DNA of 42,975 bases from Chara braunii (GCA_003427395.1 BFEA01000148.1:1226448-1269422); one strand, 5' to 3'. Positions 1-11,414 are shown, numbered from the stretch's first letter. Program-made: numbers and translations. Notes: generated from the letters alone by a model not told the origin.

Positions 1-84
<84 letters not shown>
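1..84. repeat. (TC)n microsatellite
   Basis: The first 84 bases are an uninterrupted TC dinucleotide run that starts at the window edge, so its true length is unknown. A polypurine/polypyrimidine run like this can form triplex DNA. Confidence 0.98.
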
Positions 85-88
<4 letters not shown>

Positions 89-119
89 TTCTTTGCTTAG
101 GCAAGTTCGGCGGGAGATC

Positions 120-480
120 CATATGGAGGCAGAGGAGGACGGGGAGGACAACGGGCAATGATGAGGAGGACGAGCGATATGGAAGAGGAGTTGGGACAAC
201 AGGGAGAACAAGTTATATAGAAGAGGAGCTGGGACAACAGGGAGAACGAGCGATATCGAACAGGAGTTGGGGCGACGAGGGGCAACGAGGAGGACAGGTG
301 ATATCGAAGAGGAGTTGGGACAATGGGGAGGACAAGCGATATCGAAGAGGAGTTGGGGCAACAAGGGGCAAACAGGAGGACGAGCGATTGCGAAGAGGAG
401 GATGAGGGGCAACGTGGAGGAGGACGAGCAATATCAAGGAGGTGGAGGAGGAGGAGGAGGAGGAGGAGGAGGAGGAGGAA
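120..480 (+). repeat. Purine-rich minisatellite ending in (GGA)n
   Basis: About seven degenerate units of roughly 38-45 bp share the core GATATCGAAGAGGAGTTGGG followed by a GGGCAAC or GGACAAC block (about 160-440). They run into a pure GGA trinucleotide tract (about 441-480). Overlapping open frames exist on both strands here, encoding Glu/Arg/Gly-rich or Ser/Leu/Pro-rich repeats. I read these frames as a product of the biased composition, not as genes. Confidence 0.85.
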
Positions 481-612
481 TGGAGGCAAATGACAAACTT
501 ACCTTTATTGATCGGATGCATGAATGATTGCAATCATGTATGATTTTTTTTCTTTTTTAGTTGTCCTGCAGTCGTGTTTCTGTTCGTCAATACTTTGGCG
601 TGATGTCGCCAA

Positions 613-690
613 GTGATTGATTGATTGATTGATTGTTGACCAATCATCAATCAACCAACCAATCAATCAAGAAACCAATCAGCAATGATT
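613..690. repeat. Inverted tetranucleotide microsatellite (GATT)n / (AATC)n
   Basis: A run of GATT repeats (about 613-635) is followed after a few bases by runs of AATC/CAAT on the same strand (about 641-690). The two halves are complementary, so the locus can fold into a long imperfect hairpin. Confidence 0.8.
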
Positions 691-779
691 TATTGGTGCG
701 CCAGGTCATGGTATGTGAGGTACCAATGGTGCGTCAGCAGAGTCATCACGCTATGATGCTCTGTGTTTTTTTTCTTCCT

Positions 780-905
780 CGGTCCGGACATTTTCAGGGT
801 CCGGGGCACCGGTCCTGACGGCCCAGGTCTGGTCCTGGCCGTCTGTCCGGTGCATGTCCGGATTACCGGACGTCTGCACCGGTCCAGACATGTCCGGGTT
901 CGCAT
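780..905. other. CCGG-rich segment with a nested perfect-arm hairpin
   Basis: The segment is dense in TCCGG and CCGGT motifs. At 841-889 the arms nest. GTCTG (841-845) pairs with CAGAC (885-889). CCGGTGCA (847-854) pairs with TGCACCGG (875-882). GTCCGG (856-861) pairs with CCGGAC (866-871) around an ATTA loop. No gene is visible. It may be the end of a foldback element. Confidence 0.75.
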
Positions 906-921
906 CCGGGGTTGCCATGGT

Positions 922-1240
922 TGTATGTGTTTTCCTTTTTTTCTTTTATTTGTGGTGAGATGTGTGTCATCCCGGAAAAGGCTGTTCCCGGCCTTGTAGC
1001 ACCGACCGGGCGTTCACTTGGGGAAGGCCCGCCGTCGATATATGGCTGTATGTGTTTTCCTCTTTTCCTTTTATTTGTGGCGGGATGTGTGTCATCCCGG
1101 AAAAGGCTGTGCCCGGCATTGTAGCACCGACCGGGTGTTCACTTGGGGTTGGCTGTGCCCAGCCTTGTAGCACCGACCGGGCGTTCACTTGGGCAAACCC
1201 CGTTCACTTGGGGAAGGCCCGCGGTCGATATGTGGCCCAA
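922..1240. repeat. Tandem repeat, about 125-bp period
   Basis: Two near-complete units begin at 922 and 1047. Each has TGTATGTGTTTTCC, a T-rich tract, ATGTGTGTCATCCCGGAAAA and TAGCACCGACCGGG, then GTTCACTTGGGG. A partial third unit repeats the last part (about 1152-1200), and a fourth fragment repeats GTTCACTTGGGGAAGGCCCG (about 1203-1238). No coding function is suggested. Confidence 0.88.
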
Positions 1241-1709
1241 GTACTGGTGGTTTAAGAATAGTGACGGCGGCATATTCATTTTGCGGTCACCTTTGGTCCT
1301 CCATGAGCTCATTTTTTGTTTTTTGGTTAGCAAAACCCATTTCAGTGCTACCGTATTCCCCGAACATAACATACCCTGATAATGAATGTATACAAGGGAT
1401 CTTTCTGGCCCGGTAAAGTCTAAATGAGGGTGCATTGTGTTCGTGGGAAGACCGCCGTACTCTATCCGCCTGATGATGAGAGCGCCACCGGGATAGACGG
1501 TTCATTATCTCTTTTTTATTGGGGTTACTATAGCATGGGGGCAAACTCTCTTTTCTTTTTTTTGGATGGGGGAAAAGGGGGAAACTCCTCGTAAGAGTGG
1601 GATGTACTTTTTTTTTTTTTTTTTTTTTTTTTAAATCCCCATACAGGTGCTGCATGGCCGGGGTCAGCTCGCATGACATTGCATTAAGTCCTAGTAACAA
1701 GCGCAACCC
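1241..1709. other. No gene seen; poly(T) tract
   Basis: I see no gene here. The segment holds a T tract at 1608-1632, which could be the poly(A) tail of a minus-strand retroposed copy I cannot identify. Confidence 0.5.
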
Positions 1710-1795
1710 TTTTTTTTTTTTTTAACACGCCCCCTCCAGTGCTAGTGGTGCTGGTAAGAGCAGCCACCGTTGCTAAGACATCGCAAGGATGTGGA
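1710..1795 (-). mobile_element. Possible 3' end of the LINE/SINE family (minus strand)
   Basis: A T tract (1710-1724) is followed by CTAGTGGTGCTGGTAAGAGCAG and a CACCG block. Read on the minus strand, this resembles the extreme 3' end of LINE F and of the insert at 7983-8117, where CAGCAC/CAGCAT and CACTAGCA or CCCTAGCA precede the poly(A). It is probably a severely 5'-truncated insertion. No TSD was found. Confidence 0.5.
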
Positions 1796-2568
1796 ACACT
1801 CACCAAAAAACTGCCAGTGATATAGGGCCACGCTCCACTGCACAGCACTCTATATGTATCTGGACAAAATGTTGACCACATGCATTTGGACTGATCCAAC
1901 ATTCGGAATGAATCGGGACCATAGTTAGTTCAAGCTACATTTATAAGTTTGTGCAGTGGAGCCAGGCCCATACTGGAGGAAGGTGGGGATGATGTCAAAT
2001 GTGCATGGCGGTTATGGGTTGGGCGACACAAGTGCTACAATGGCAATGACAATAAGCACTTTTTCATTTCATACTCACACGCGGACCTCTTCAACTTCTC
2101 TGCGGACGTAATTTTGGCCAAGTGCATGCAGCCCTGGTTGGAAAAGCGGTCATATACATCCATGAAAGTCCCAGTGCGAGTATGCCCTCAGTTCAGGCTA
2201 GGGAGAAGTGTGAGTGGTAGTGGCAAAGCGGAGACATGTCCTGCAGTGCTCCAATTTCCACTCTATCCCTCAAAAAAATGACAAATATCTCTGTGGTTGA
2301 GGTGTGCCTGCTCAACACCCAGGTTCTCTGTTCCAGTTTGGGGCCATGGATCACGAATGAATGCCAGCGAAGCCATAAATGAACAATCCAGGCCATTGGG
2401 ACCCGTAGGCCCCATGTGCTCCTTTTTTTTTTCTTCTGCCATGTGATTTTTTTTTAAGGGGTAACTTCAGCAGAGTCACAAAGACGAGTTGTATAATTGC
2501 ACAATGAGGCAAGATACAGTTTGCAATTGCACTCGGGGCACCCTACCTGGGCAGAAAGGTGGGTTGTA

Positions 2569-2571
<3 letters not shown>
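1796..2571. other. No gene seen
   Basis: About 780 bases of mixed sequence in which I recognise no gene, tandem repeat or element end. Short T tracts occur near 2423-2455. Confidence 0.5.
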
Positions 2572-2602
<31 letters not shown>

Positions 2603-2603
<1 letters not shown>

Positions 2604-3254
2604 AAGGCCCTTTGTGCAAGACCTCTATCCTGGTGGTGGTAAGAGAACCACCGGGATTGAGGCTTTGCCTAGCGGGCCGCTCCATCTATTGGTGGGGAGC
2701 GACACCTGCTGGAAACCGGGTCCAGCGTCCCATAATTACATCTTGCTGCACAGTACCATAATGAGAGTGACGCCACAGTGCTGGAAACCGGGTCCAGCGT
2801 CCCATATCCACTCTACTCTTCCATACCTAGCCTGCAGCAGGGTCGGGTATTGGGGGGGGGGGCACCGGGGGGCACCAGTGGAGTCCCCTCCATCCCCTAG
2901 CCGCTGCCATCCACCAGCTATCCTCATGACGCCCATTGTATTTCGCAATAGGATACGTTTGAAAGGCTGAAGCACCAGAGACAGGCTGTAGTAAAATCAG
3001 CTAAAATCAGCCAGGATCACTCTGAGAAGTACAGAAGAATACTGACGAAGACCTTTGCTACCCTGTACCTGAATGAGAGTGATGCCAAAGTGCTGGAAAC
3101 CGGGTCCAGCGTCCCATCTCCCCTCTACTCTTCAGCTGGGGGCTTTGAGAAGTACAGAGGGGAACTGAAGCAAGACTGTTGAAGACTGTTGGAGATTTTT
3201 AAGAGGGGGATGAACAGAAGAATAGAAGAACGGCCACCTGCTGGGTCCCTTGGC
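2603..3254 (-). promoter_or_regulatory. LINE A 3' UTR with three copies of a stem-loop motif
   Basis: Three copies of a 25-bp motif lie at 2707-2731, 2779-2803 and 3091-3115. Each has the inverted arms GCTGGA and TCCAGC around a 7-nt loop. The second and third sit in a longer duplication that starts ATGAGAGTGA. The copy nearest the poly(A) is joined to the block CTCCATCTATTGGTGGGGAG (2681-2700), which also occurs in LINEs D and F and in the solo inserts. I infer a recognition site for the LINE RT. Confidence 0.7.
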
Positions 3255-6060
3255 TTATGCAGGCAGCAGAATTTCTGTTAAGGAGAGTGGGTGGGGGGGG
3301 AAGGGGTCTGCGAAGTCCTGAGCTGCCCTTAATGCTTCACCCGGGTCTACATTGGTCCAATCATGGAAGACCAGCCGGTAATCCCTTTCTATCTCTAACC
3401 CGGGTTCCTCCTGTGGCCCCTTCTCCGATAGATCAGTCCTAGACCACTTTACCTCGGCCACCCATCCCTCCCTTTCCTTTCCCAGCCATTTCTTGTCAAA
3501 GCCAGAAATGGCTTTGTTTATGTCCCCCCAGTTGTGCATTTGGTCAAGCTTGTCTTTAACAGCCTTCCATTGGGACGCAATTTCGTGTTGGAATAATGTC
3601 CTGATCTGTTCCATAACTTCTCCGTCTTCCACTCGCGCTCCTTCTATCTCGAGGATACATCTCTTCCACCATATGGTCCATAGGACGCTCCTTCTTCCCA
3701 GGTTGAACATATTCTCCTCAAAGATATTCTTCCGAATTTGCAGGTAGTACCCCAGGAGTATAGCCCTCCAATCCCATGGCCATTCCGCACCGGGAACAAT
3801 ATGCCGCCAGATCCTATCCCAGGTTCTCCACAGAAGTATGCAGAAAGATGTGTTCAATAGTTTCAGCCCGCCTCCTCCCAGGGTAGCTCTGGAGGCATTT
3901 ACGACACCATGGCAGCGCCTTCCCTTGTTGTTCTAGCCGGGTGTGGTCTATTAGTCAATCGTTAGTAGGTAAACATCTGTGTTCTATTTGTCATTGGAGG
4001 GCAGAGATTTTCGCAGGTATATACCTATACTGTGCAAACCATCGAATAGGCTTGAGCAGGCTGCGATCGATATTGAGATGGCGGTACCATCTGTCTTCCA
4101 CACGCTCTCGCAGCCCCCTCTTGGGTCTTAGCATACGGTAGGCTGATTTAGATTTTAGGTAATATAGTGACAGTGTGACAGCCCCCCCCGTTTCCAGGCC
4201 TAGTACCTTGGGTCCATTTCCATTCATCGGGGTCCAGGGGGAGGTCCTCGATCGGGGTCATTGGGCGATGCACTTTTTGGTAGCCTCCTTCCTCAATGAT
4301 CCTGATGCGATAGACCCCTTTTTTCTCCTTCCATACGAAGGGTTGTTTGTTCCATTGTAACCCGTCATCCTTTTGAATGGAAAAAAATTCTATTAATACG
4401 TGAGATGGATCAGCCAGGTGCACCCGCCCCACTTCCATGTTACGGTCGGGCAGCCTCACCCAATCTCCCTCCTTTACGCAGGGACCTTTTCTGAGGGTTG
4501 TGTACCAGTGGAGGGGAAAGCTATCAATGAGTTCGTTTAGTGCTTTCTCAGTCAGATGGCAGTACCGCAGCCAGGCTCGCATCTGTCCCGTGTTCTTCCA
4601 ACTCCTTGTCTCCTTGTCCTATAAGTCCCCAACTCTCCGTACACCGTGTTTCACCCAACCCTTCCAGGGCATGTCCGAGCTGCACCGTACCCCCCCTTCG
4701 GGGTCCATTATCAGTTGGTTGCCAAAAGGGGATTGCCTGAATATTTCTTCCACCTTTCTGGCGCTGGACGGTCGGGGGGGGGGAGTCTCCTCCAGGTACG
4801 TAAAAGGCGCACCCAGTGTCTGTCGGTAGGGTCCCCGTTTCTATACTTCCTAGGCACCCTCTAGTACCTGTCCTCTAACCATACCCGGGGGTCAATCTCC
4901 GGTGGGGTTTTAGGGGCCAGGTCTGCGAGTTGGGTCAGGGCTAAGGGTACCCATGGGAATGAAGGTGAGAAAATAATGTGTTGGATTCAGCGGATTGTGA
5001 GTGCGTGGAATTGCGTGGTCGGGTCCACGATTCCTAGTCCTCCTCTATTCTTGGGCTGGATCACCAAGTCCCATGCAACTCGGCTTATAGCGTGGGAAGT
5101 GTTGTTGTCGCCTCTCCAAAGGAAGGCCGCCAGCTGTTGTTTTAGTGCTTTGAGACTCCCATTACTCATAGGCCATAAGATGGCCTTGTACCAGAGTGTG
5201 GTCAGAATTACATTATTGATGACCAATGCTCTCCTGAAAATCGATGTGTGTTTATTATTTCCTTTTTCAAACTTGGCTTTCGCCGGTCCATCCAACCATT
5301 CATCATTAGTTGTTGGCTTTCCTCTGACAGTCATTAGTACCCCCAGAACTCTCAGGGGATCATCCTGGGGGAGCCATGTGATTCGTGGGTTTTCCGGGGG
5401 TCTTCCCCCTTAATGGTGCATCCACCAACCCACTGTTTTCTGTCCCCAAATTGACCGTCATGTCGGACAACTGACAAAACTTGTTCATGAGCTGCTGGAT
5501 CTCCTCCATGTTGGATTCTGTCGCTTCCATTATGATGGTTAGGTCGTCTGCAAACAGGGAACAAATAGGGATTGTTTCCTACGGAATGTTGGATATCTGA
5601 ATGCGCGTAAGATCTTTGTTTTGTCTCATGTTAGTTGATAATGCTTCCATTATTACTAAGAAGAGGTATGGGGCGATCGGGTCCCCTTGCCTCACTGATC
5701 GCTGGAGCTCAAAGGGCGGTGTCACTGACCCATCGACCTGGACACAGGTAGTAGCATTTTGGTGAAGGATCTTAACCCAGCGCCGAAACGTCAGTCCGAA
5801 CTTCATTTTTTCCAGACATTTGTCAAGGAAATCCCAATCCACGTGGTCATAAGCTTTTTCGAAATCGATGAAAATGATGGCCACATTTGCCCGATTCCGT
5901 TGCACCAGTTGGACCACGTCATTTACCAGCAAGATGTTTTCCTGTATATTCTTGCTGGATATGAATCCTGTTTGGGCCGGGTGTATAACCTCTTCCAAGA
6001 CCGTTGCCATCCGGTTAGCTAGTGCTTTGGAAAACATTTTGTAAACTACAGTGAGCAGAG
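3255..6060 (-). pseudogene. LINE A ORF2 fragment: RT core to C-terminus
   Basis: The product would be the RT that copies LINE RNA at a nicked target. The longest frames are 5579-6037 (RT blocks with FIDFEKAYDHVDW and SVRQGDPIAPYLF), 4987-5334 (post-RT, ending in a GGLGIVDP motif), 4148-4582 (linker) and 3255-3857 (C-terminal domain with EWPWDWRAIL and NMFNLGRRSVLW). The FADD catalytic box lies just after a frameshift near 5570. Around 3858-3940 another frame shows a CRKC...ETIEHIF pattern, as in the zf-RVT zinc finger. Frameshifts between all these blocks make it a pseudogene. Family assignment is secure from the motif order. The clade (L1-like) is inferred. Confidence 0.9.
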
Positions 6061-7979
6061 TCAGATCCTTCTATCAGGACCTCTTCGCCTCACACGTCCC
6101 ACAACAGACAGATGTCGACCGTCTTATAGAGATGGACGAATTCCTGCGCCCGATGGAAAACTGCCTCTCCCCCTCGCAGAAGGACAAATTGGACCGCCAT
6201 ATCACTAAGGACGAAATTTGGACAGCACTGATGCAAATGGATGAAGAGAAAACTCCGGGTCTAGATGGGTTCCCAAAAGAATTTTGGGAAGCCATGTGGC
6301 CCTTCCTAAGCGATGATTTGATGTTGTTCTACAAAGCGGTCTGGGAGTCAGGGGATTTGGGGGAATTGGCAGGGCAAGGGGTGTTGTCCCTGATTCACAA
6401 AAAAAAAGATAAGATGAATATTCGCAACTACCGGCCTATTACCCTTTTGACGGTGGTCTACAAGATGTTATCCAAAGCACTGACAAATAGATTAATCGAT
6501 GTAATCGAGGATCTCATCCACCCGGCCCAGACAGGATTCCTCCGCAATAGGAATATTCAAGAGAATATACTGCTGATGAATGAGATGATCAGCTTGGCGC
6601 AGCAATCCAAGAGCAATGCAGCCTTCATCTTCATCGATTTCGAAAACTCACATGATCATATTGACTGACTATTCTTGGACAGATGTCTGGACCGAATGAA
6701 CTTCGGCACGGAGTTCCGACGGTGGATAAACATATTGCACCAGAACGCAACCACAAGGGTGCAGATTAACGGGTCCCTGGCTCCATAAATAAAGTTACAA
6801 TGCTCTATGAGACAGGGTGACCCCATTGCCCCTTTCCTCTTCATCATTATAATGGAAGCATTGGCAGCCAATCTACGGCATAGTAAGGACCTGGCGAGGA
6901 TTCGGATCATGGGCATCCCGGAGGACGCAATTCCGGTATGCTCCTTGTTCGCAGATGACCTGACGATCATAATTGACGCCACACAAAACAATATGGAGGA
7001 AATTCATAGGCTAATGGACCGCTTCTGTCTCCTCTCGGACATGGCTGTCAACTGGGGACAAAAAACGGTAGGCTAGTGACTCCATCACCAAGGGGGCCGC
7101 CCCCCTGAGAGACAGCAGGTCACAAGGGTGCCCAGGGAGACCCCAATCCGGGTTTTAGGGGTCAAGATGTCTGTAGAAGGAAGGACCCCGTAGAACGACG
7201 AGTGGATCTCAGCCTCGGCCCTTGCTAAACTCTCCCAATGGAATCACAGAAACACGTCACTTTTCGGACGGGCGCTGATTATTAATAACGTGGTCCTCGC
7301 ATCCCTATGGTACAAGGCTGTTCTCTGGCCACTGAGCGAAGGGGCCCTCAAGTCCCTGAAGAGAAGGTGGCGGCTCACCTTTGGAGGGGGGACAGCGAAA
7401 ACCCCCACGCTATTAGCCGGGTCGCATGGGACTCGGTTACTCAGCCCAAGGCAAAGGGGGGGCTTGGTATCTTGGACCCCCTCACTCAGACACAGGCCCT
7501 TAGCCTACAATGGATAGTGAGGCTAATTTTCGCGAACCTGCTGGTGTGGAGGCCCCTCGCCCTTCAACAGTTAGCTCGTTTTGCTCCAGAGGCCCCCCCA
7601 CTGTCCACCCGCTCCAGTGGTTGATGATCGTTATTGGAGGGTACCGCGTAGCCCCCGAGGTGGGGCGAGAAGGGGAGATGACTTCTGGCCCCGACTGTTA
7701 AAAACCTGGAGAAGACTTCCCCCTCCGTGCCGCCCACCCCCGAGCAGGTGGGAGGAGGTGGCACGACAACCCCTCTTCGACAACCGCTGGATCACCAATG
7801 GTCAGAGCCAGATTTACTGCAATTCTGACCCCCCGTGGAAAGGATGGGTAAAAAATGGGGTGACGCGCGTGGGGGATCTCTGGGACGCAGAAGAAAACGA
7901 TTGGAGGAGTCCGAGGACAATGAGGGAGTGTTTGAGATACTGTCATAATATTGAAGCTACGCTGGAAGAGATCATATAA
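6056..7979 (+). pseudogene. LINE B ORF2 fragment: pre-RT, RT and post-RT
   Basis: This plus-strand copy begins in the pre-RT linker (FYQDLF) and continues through GLDGFPKEFW, the RT finger motif IRNYRPITLLTVVYK, NIQENILL and FIFIDFE (6051-6668). A TGA stop interrupts FIDFE...DHID at 6666. The frame resumes at 6807-7076 with RQGDPIAPF and the catalytic FADD box. Later pieces are 7307-7624 (GGLGILDP) and 7581-7979 (RLLKTWRRLPP, WVKNGVTRVGDLWD). It ends within the post-RT region where a minus-strand SINE-like insert begins. It belongs to the same family as LINE A but differs at many residues, so the two are separate copies. It is more GC-rich than LINE C. Confidence 0.9.
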
Positions 7980-7982
7980 GCC

Positions 7983-8117
7983 CTTTTTTTTTTTTTTTTC
8001 AGAACAGTCCGAGTGAATGCTAGTGATGCTGATTATAGCAGACATCACTAATACTCCCGGAGAGACTCCATCTATTGGTGGGGAGCTGCACCTGCTGGAA
8101 AACGGGTCCAGCGTCCC
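7983..8117 (-). mobile_element. SINE-like insert / solo LINE 3' tail
   Basis: On the minus strand this about 118-bp body begins GGGACGCTGGACCC at 8117. It carries the stem-loop motif (8093-8117), the block complementary to CTCCATCTATTGGTGGGGAG (8067-8086) and a CACTAGCA segment, and ends in poly(A), seen as T at 7983-8000. It matches the end of LINE F almost block for block but has no coding part. It may be a SINE sharing the LINE tail or a 5'-truncated LINE. No clear TSD was seen. Confidence 0.75.
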
Positions 8118-8184
8118 TTTTACAATAAGAAATTGAGAGAGTACAATCTGAGATAGTCTTTCGTGAATCATCGCCTCTTCATCC
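8118..8184. other. Short spacer between insert and LINE C tail
   Basis: Non-coding sequence with no recognised motif, between the SINE-like insert and the LINE C poly(A) tract. Confidence 0.5.
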
Positions 8185-8270
8185 TTTTTTTTTTTTTTTG
8201 ACGCCAGGTCTAGCACTACTTAGCTGGTCCTGATTCACACAAGAACTCTTCATACTCCAATTTGATATCC

Positions 8271-10475
8271 TTAATCATACCCAAACCAAGACTTGGGAAC
8301 AATAGCTNATAATGGNGGAGGGAAGGGATCNGNAAACTCTAGTGGAGAANGCAGGGGAATGGATGGATCTACCATTGTCCAATCCTGNAAAACTATCCTA
8401 TAATCTCTTCTGAANTCTTCATTATCCCCTCCTCTGGCCCCTTCCCATTTTACTTTNCCTAATTTNCCCCCCTGGTTTCCTNCGAGCCAGCATGTACTGA
8501 AGTTTTGNATATGTTTATGGATTTNCATTTTAGANTATAAATGTTGTATTTTTTCTTTCACCTGATCCCATTTATTTGTAATTTCAGTTTGAACATATAA
8601 TTTAATAGTCTCAGTGAATTCAGGGTCATCCAAGCGGGTTCCCTCCATCTCATATGTACATCTTCTCATCCAGATGGCCCATATAACTGCTCTTCTTCCC
8701 AAAGTGAATAAATTTTGTGTGAATTCATCATATGGGTCTGAATTTCATGCCTCTGGAAGAATTGCTTTCTATCCCCACGGCTACCTCATCTGTGGGCCTA
8801 GCTGATCCCATATTGTGTCCCACCATCTCCGTAGCCAAATAGTTCCAGGGCATTGAAGGAATATATGTTCAATAGTTTAAGGAATCAACCTACTTGGGAA
8901 GGCCGATTTACAAAACTTACACCATCTTGAGGCAATTCTTTTTTGCTCTAAAGAGGATCTGTCTATAATCCAGTGATTAGTTGGGAGACATCTATGTTCA
9001 ATTTGCCATTGGAGGGATGTCAATTTAGCTGGTTTACATTTGATTAAGTTAAACCACTTGATGGATCTTACCTCCTCTCTGCTAAGATTAAGGTTTTTAC
9101 AGTCATCTATTAGATATCTTGTCTTTTAGATTAATTTTCACTCTCAACATTCTATAAGTGGATTTTACTGTTAGGGAATGCAAGTGACGCGTAAACTTTT
9201 TTTCTTGGTTGTTCAGCTTACTTTGAGCCTCCCAAATCCAATTTGCTGGATCTAGTGTTAAACCGGAGATGGGGGTATCAGGTTTAAAGGCTAACCATTT
9301 GTCTTCTTTCCTTAACACTCTGATTCTGAATATTTGATTATCCCTCACTCATTTGACCTGATTCTGGTTTTTTTGGCTGAGAGTATTATCATGCAACAGA
9401 TCATAGATTTGAAGGAGGATATCTCCATTTATGAATTTATCTAGAATGTTACCAATCAAATTAGGATGGTCCTTTATAGCTACCCAATCATTAATTTCCA
9501 ATTTTGGACCCTTGGAAGGATTCGAAACCATTCCAAGGGAATAAGGTCAATTAACTTATCAAATGCTTCCTGTGGGTGATGACAATAATAAAGAAGCCTT
9601 TTTAATTTTTCAGGATCAATCCAATCCTTTGATTCACTATTCCAAATATCTGCAATTATCAGAACTCCTCTTTTAACCCATCCATTCCAGGGGGAATCCA
9701 TACAATGGAGAACGCATCCTTGAGTGTCTTTAATTCATTTGTTATTAAAAAGAGATTGTTGGTTGAGCTCCTCCCATCTTTCTGGGGTGATCTGATTAGT
9801 CAGGGGTAATTTTCTCCATGTCTTGATAAGAGTGACCCAGAAGGAATCATTACCCAAGTTAGATCTTGCAGCAAGTCTATCAGAGGAGAAGTCAATTGGG
9901 GGATCCCTAACCAGAATTTTTGGCAATGGCCAAGCACAGTTCTCCAGACACGTCATAGGGTTGACATTCCCCACTGTTTTCGGCGCTAAACGTTTAATTT
10001 GTTCCCATGCTAGGGCCGACCAGGGAGTGTGTGGGTAAAACAACAATCTCTTGATCCATTGAATGGAGAGCGTCATAGCTTGGGTAGCTGGGTCAATTAT
10101 CCCTAACCCACCTCTATTCTTAGGATGTATAACTGATTACCATGCCACTCGGCTGATTACATTTTTGAGCTCATGATTCCCCCTCCATAAGTAGGCTGAT
10201 AATTGTTGTTGAAAGATTTTTAGGGTTGTTTTGTCTAATGGCCAAATAAGAGATTTATACCAGATTGAGGCTAGGATAACATTATTAATGGCCATAGTAC
10301 GTCCCAACAATGAAGAATGCTTGTTCTTCCAGAGATCAAACTTAATTTGAGATTGTTGTATTATCCACTCATTATTTGTTTTTGGTTTTCCCACCCCGGA
10401 GAGGGAGATTCCAAGTACTCGAATCGGAATATCAATAGGAAGCCATTTGACATGAGGTTGCTCAGGAGGTCTCAC
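8271..10475 (-). pseudogene. LINE C ORF2 C-terminal part
   Basis: This is the region downstream of the RT. Frames are 10137-10475 (ends in ISRVAW, post-RT), 9735-10076 (FWVTLIKTWRKLP), 9480-9701 (DSPWNGWVKRGVL), 9349-9531, 9103-9348 (STYRMLRVKINLKD) and 8271-8702 (GRRAVIWAIWMRRC). The same block order is found in LINEs A, D, F and G. The breaks are frameshifts and stops. Ns in 8308-8515 hide part of the C-terminus. In this family the segment probably binds RNA or DNA; that is inference. Confidence 0.85.
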
Positions 10476-10490
10476 CCCTTGATGATGGAT

Positions 10491-11381
10491 TCACCACCCT
10501 AATGTTTTGCTACCCCAGTTGACTCTCATGTCAGACAATCGAGAAAATTTATCCATCAAAATTTGAATTTTCTTCATATTCTCTTGTGATGCATCTATCA
10601 CTAGGGAGAGATCATCAGCAAATAAAGAACAGATTGGGATTGCTTCTTCTGGTATAGATGTTATCTGTATTCGTTTAATATTCTTATTATGACGAAGGTT
10701 TGCTGCCAATGCTTCCATAATAATCACAAAAAGGTAGGGGGCAATCGGATCCCCTTGTCTAACTGATCTGTTTAATGGAATGGGTGACGCAATATTACCA
10801 TTTACCATAATACTAGTAGAAGCATTCTTATGCAGTATTTGGATCCATCTCCTAAAATCAGGACCAAAGTTAAATTTTTCTAGACATTTGTCCAAAAAAA
10901 AACAATCCACGTGATCGTAAGCTTTCTCAAAATCTATAAAAATAAAAGCCGCATTGTGTTTGGATTGGCGAGTGACCCTAATCAATTCATTAATTAGAAG
11001 TATATTATCTTGTATGTTTCTACTTTTGATAAATCCAGTTTGAGTAGGATGTATAATATCCGGGATTACTTTAGCTATTTGTTCAGTTAATGTCTTCGCT
11101 ATTAGTTTGTAGACAACTGTAAGCAAAGTGATTGGTCGATAATTTCTAATATTAGTTTTATCGCCTTTTTTATGTAAGAGAGTTAATACTCCCTGACCCG
11201 GAATTTCCCCCAAATCTCCTGTCAACCAGACTTCATGGAAGTAATCCATAAGATCCTGTGCCATGAAATCCCATACCATTTCCCAGAATTCTTTAGGGAG
11301 TCCATCAATTCCTGGTGTTTTCTCTTCTTCCATGAGCATCAAAGCTGTCCAAATCTCATCTTTAGTTAGTGGTTTCTCCAT
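10491..11381 (-). CDS. LINE C reverse transcriptase domain (partial ORF2, open)
   Basis: This 296-residue frame is the longest intact RT in the window. It starts in the pre-RT region (TKDEIWTALM, GIDGLPKEFW). It continues through the finger motif NYRPITLLTVVYK, SRNIQDNILL, block A with FIDFEKAYDHVD, block B with SVRQGDPIAPYLF, and block C with LFADDLSLVID. The three catalytic aspartates (one in block A, two in FADD) are all present. It ends near VNWGSKTLGW, and the post-RT region continues in other frames. It would synthesise cDNA by target-primed reverse transcription. The domain call is firm. It is part of a broken ORF2, so a functional protein is unlikely. Confidence 0.92.
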   Translation of the reverse strand: MEKPLTKDEIWTALMLMEEEKTPGIDGLPKEFWEMVWDFMAQDLMDYFHEVWLTGDLGEIPGQGVLTLLHKKGDKTNIRNYRPITLLTVVYKLIAKTLTEQIAKVIPDIIHPTQTGFIKSRNIQDNILLINELIRVTRQSKHNAAFIFIDFEKAYDHVDCFFLDKCLEKFNFGPDFRRWIQILHKNASTSIMVNGNIASPIPLNRSVRQGDPIAPYLFVIIMEALAANLRHNKNIKRIQITSIPEEAIPICSLFADDLSLVIDASQENMKKIQILMDKFSRLSDMRVNWGSKTLGW

Positions 11382-11414
11382 GAATGCCCTTTGTTCCTTT
11401 GTTAGTGATTTACT

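Larger units (their letters stand above)
2572..6060 (-). mobile_element. LINE A, L1-like non-LTR retrotransposon, 5'-truncated
   Basis: On the minus strand the element reads from inside the RT domain (about 6060), through the C-terminal zinc-finger region (stop at 3255), a 3' UTR of about 650 bp and a poly(A) tail, seen as the T tract 2572-2602. All upstream parts (ORF1, endonuclease, RT N-terminus) are missing. The 5' end abuts LINE B in head-to-head orientation. No flanking TSD was recognised, because the 5' flank is itself LINE sequence. Confidence 0.9.

Noticed and set aside
85-533. Open frames on both strands in the purine-rich repeat
   Set aside because: They arise from a GAGGA-rich minisatellite with few stop codons and have no protein-like composition.
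6051-7979. LINE A and LINE B as a single element with a twin-priming inversion
   Set aside because: Both segments contain the RT region and differ in sequence, so they are not complementary halves of one copy.
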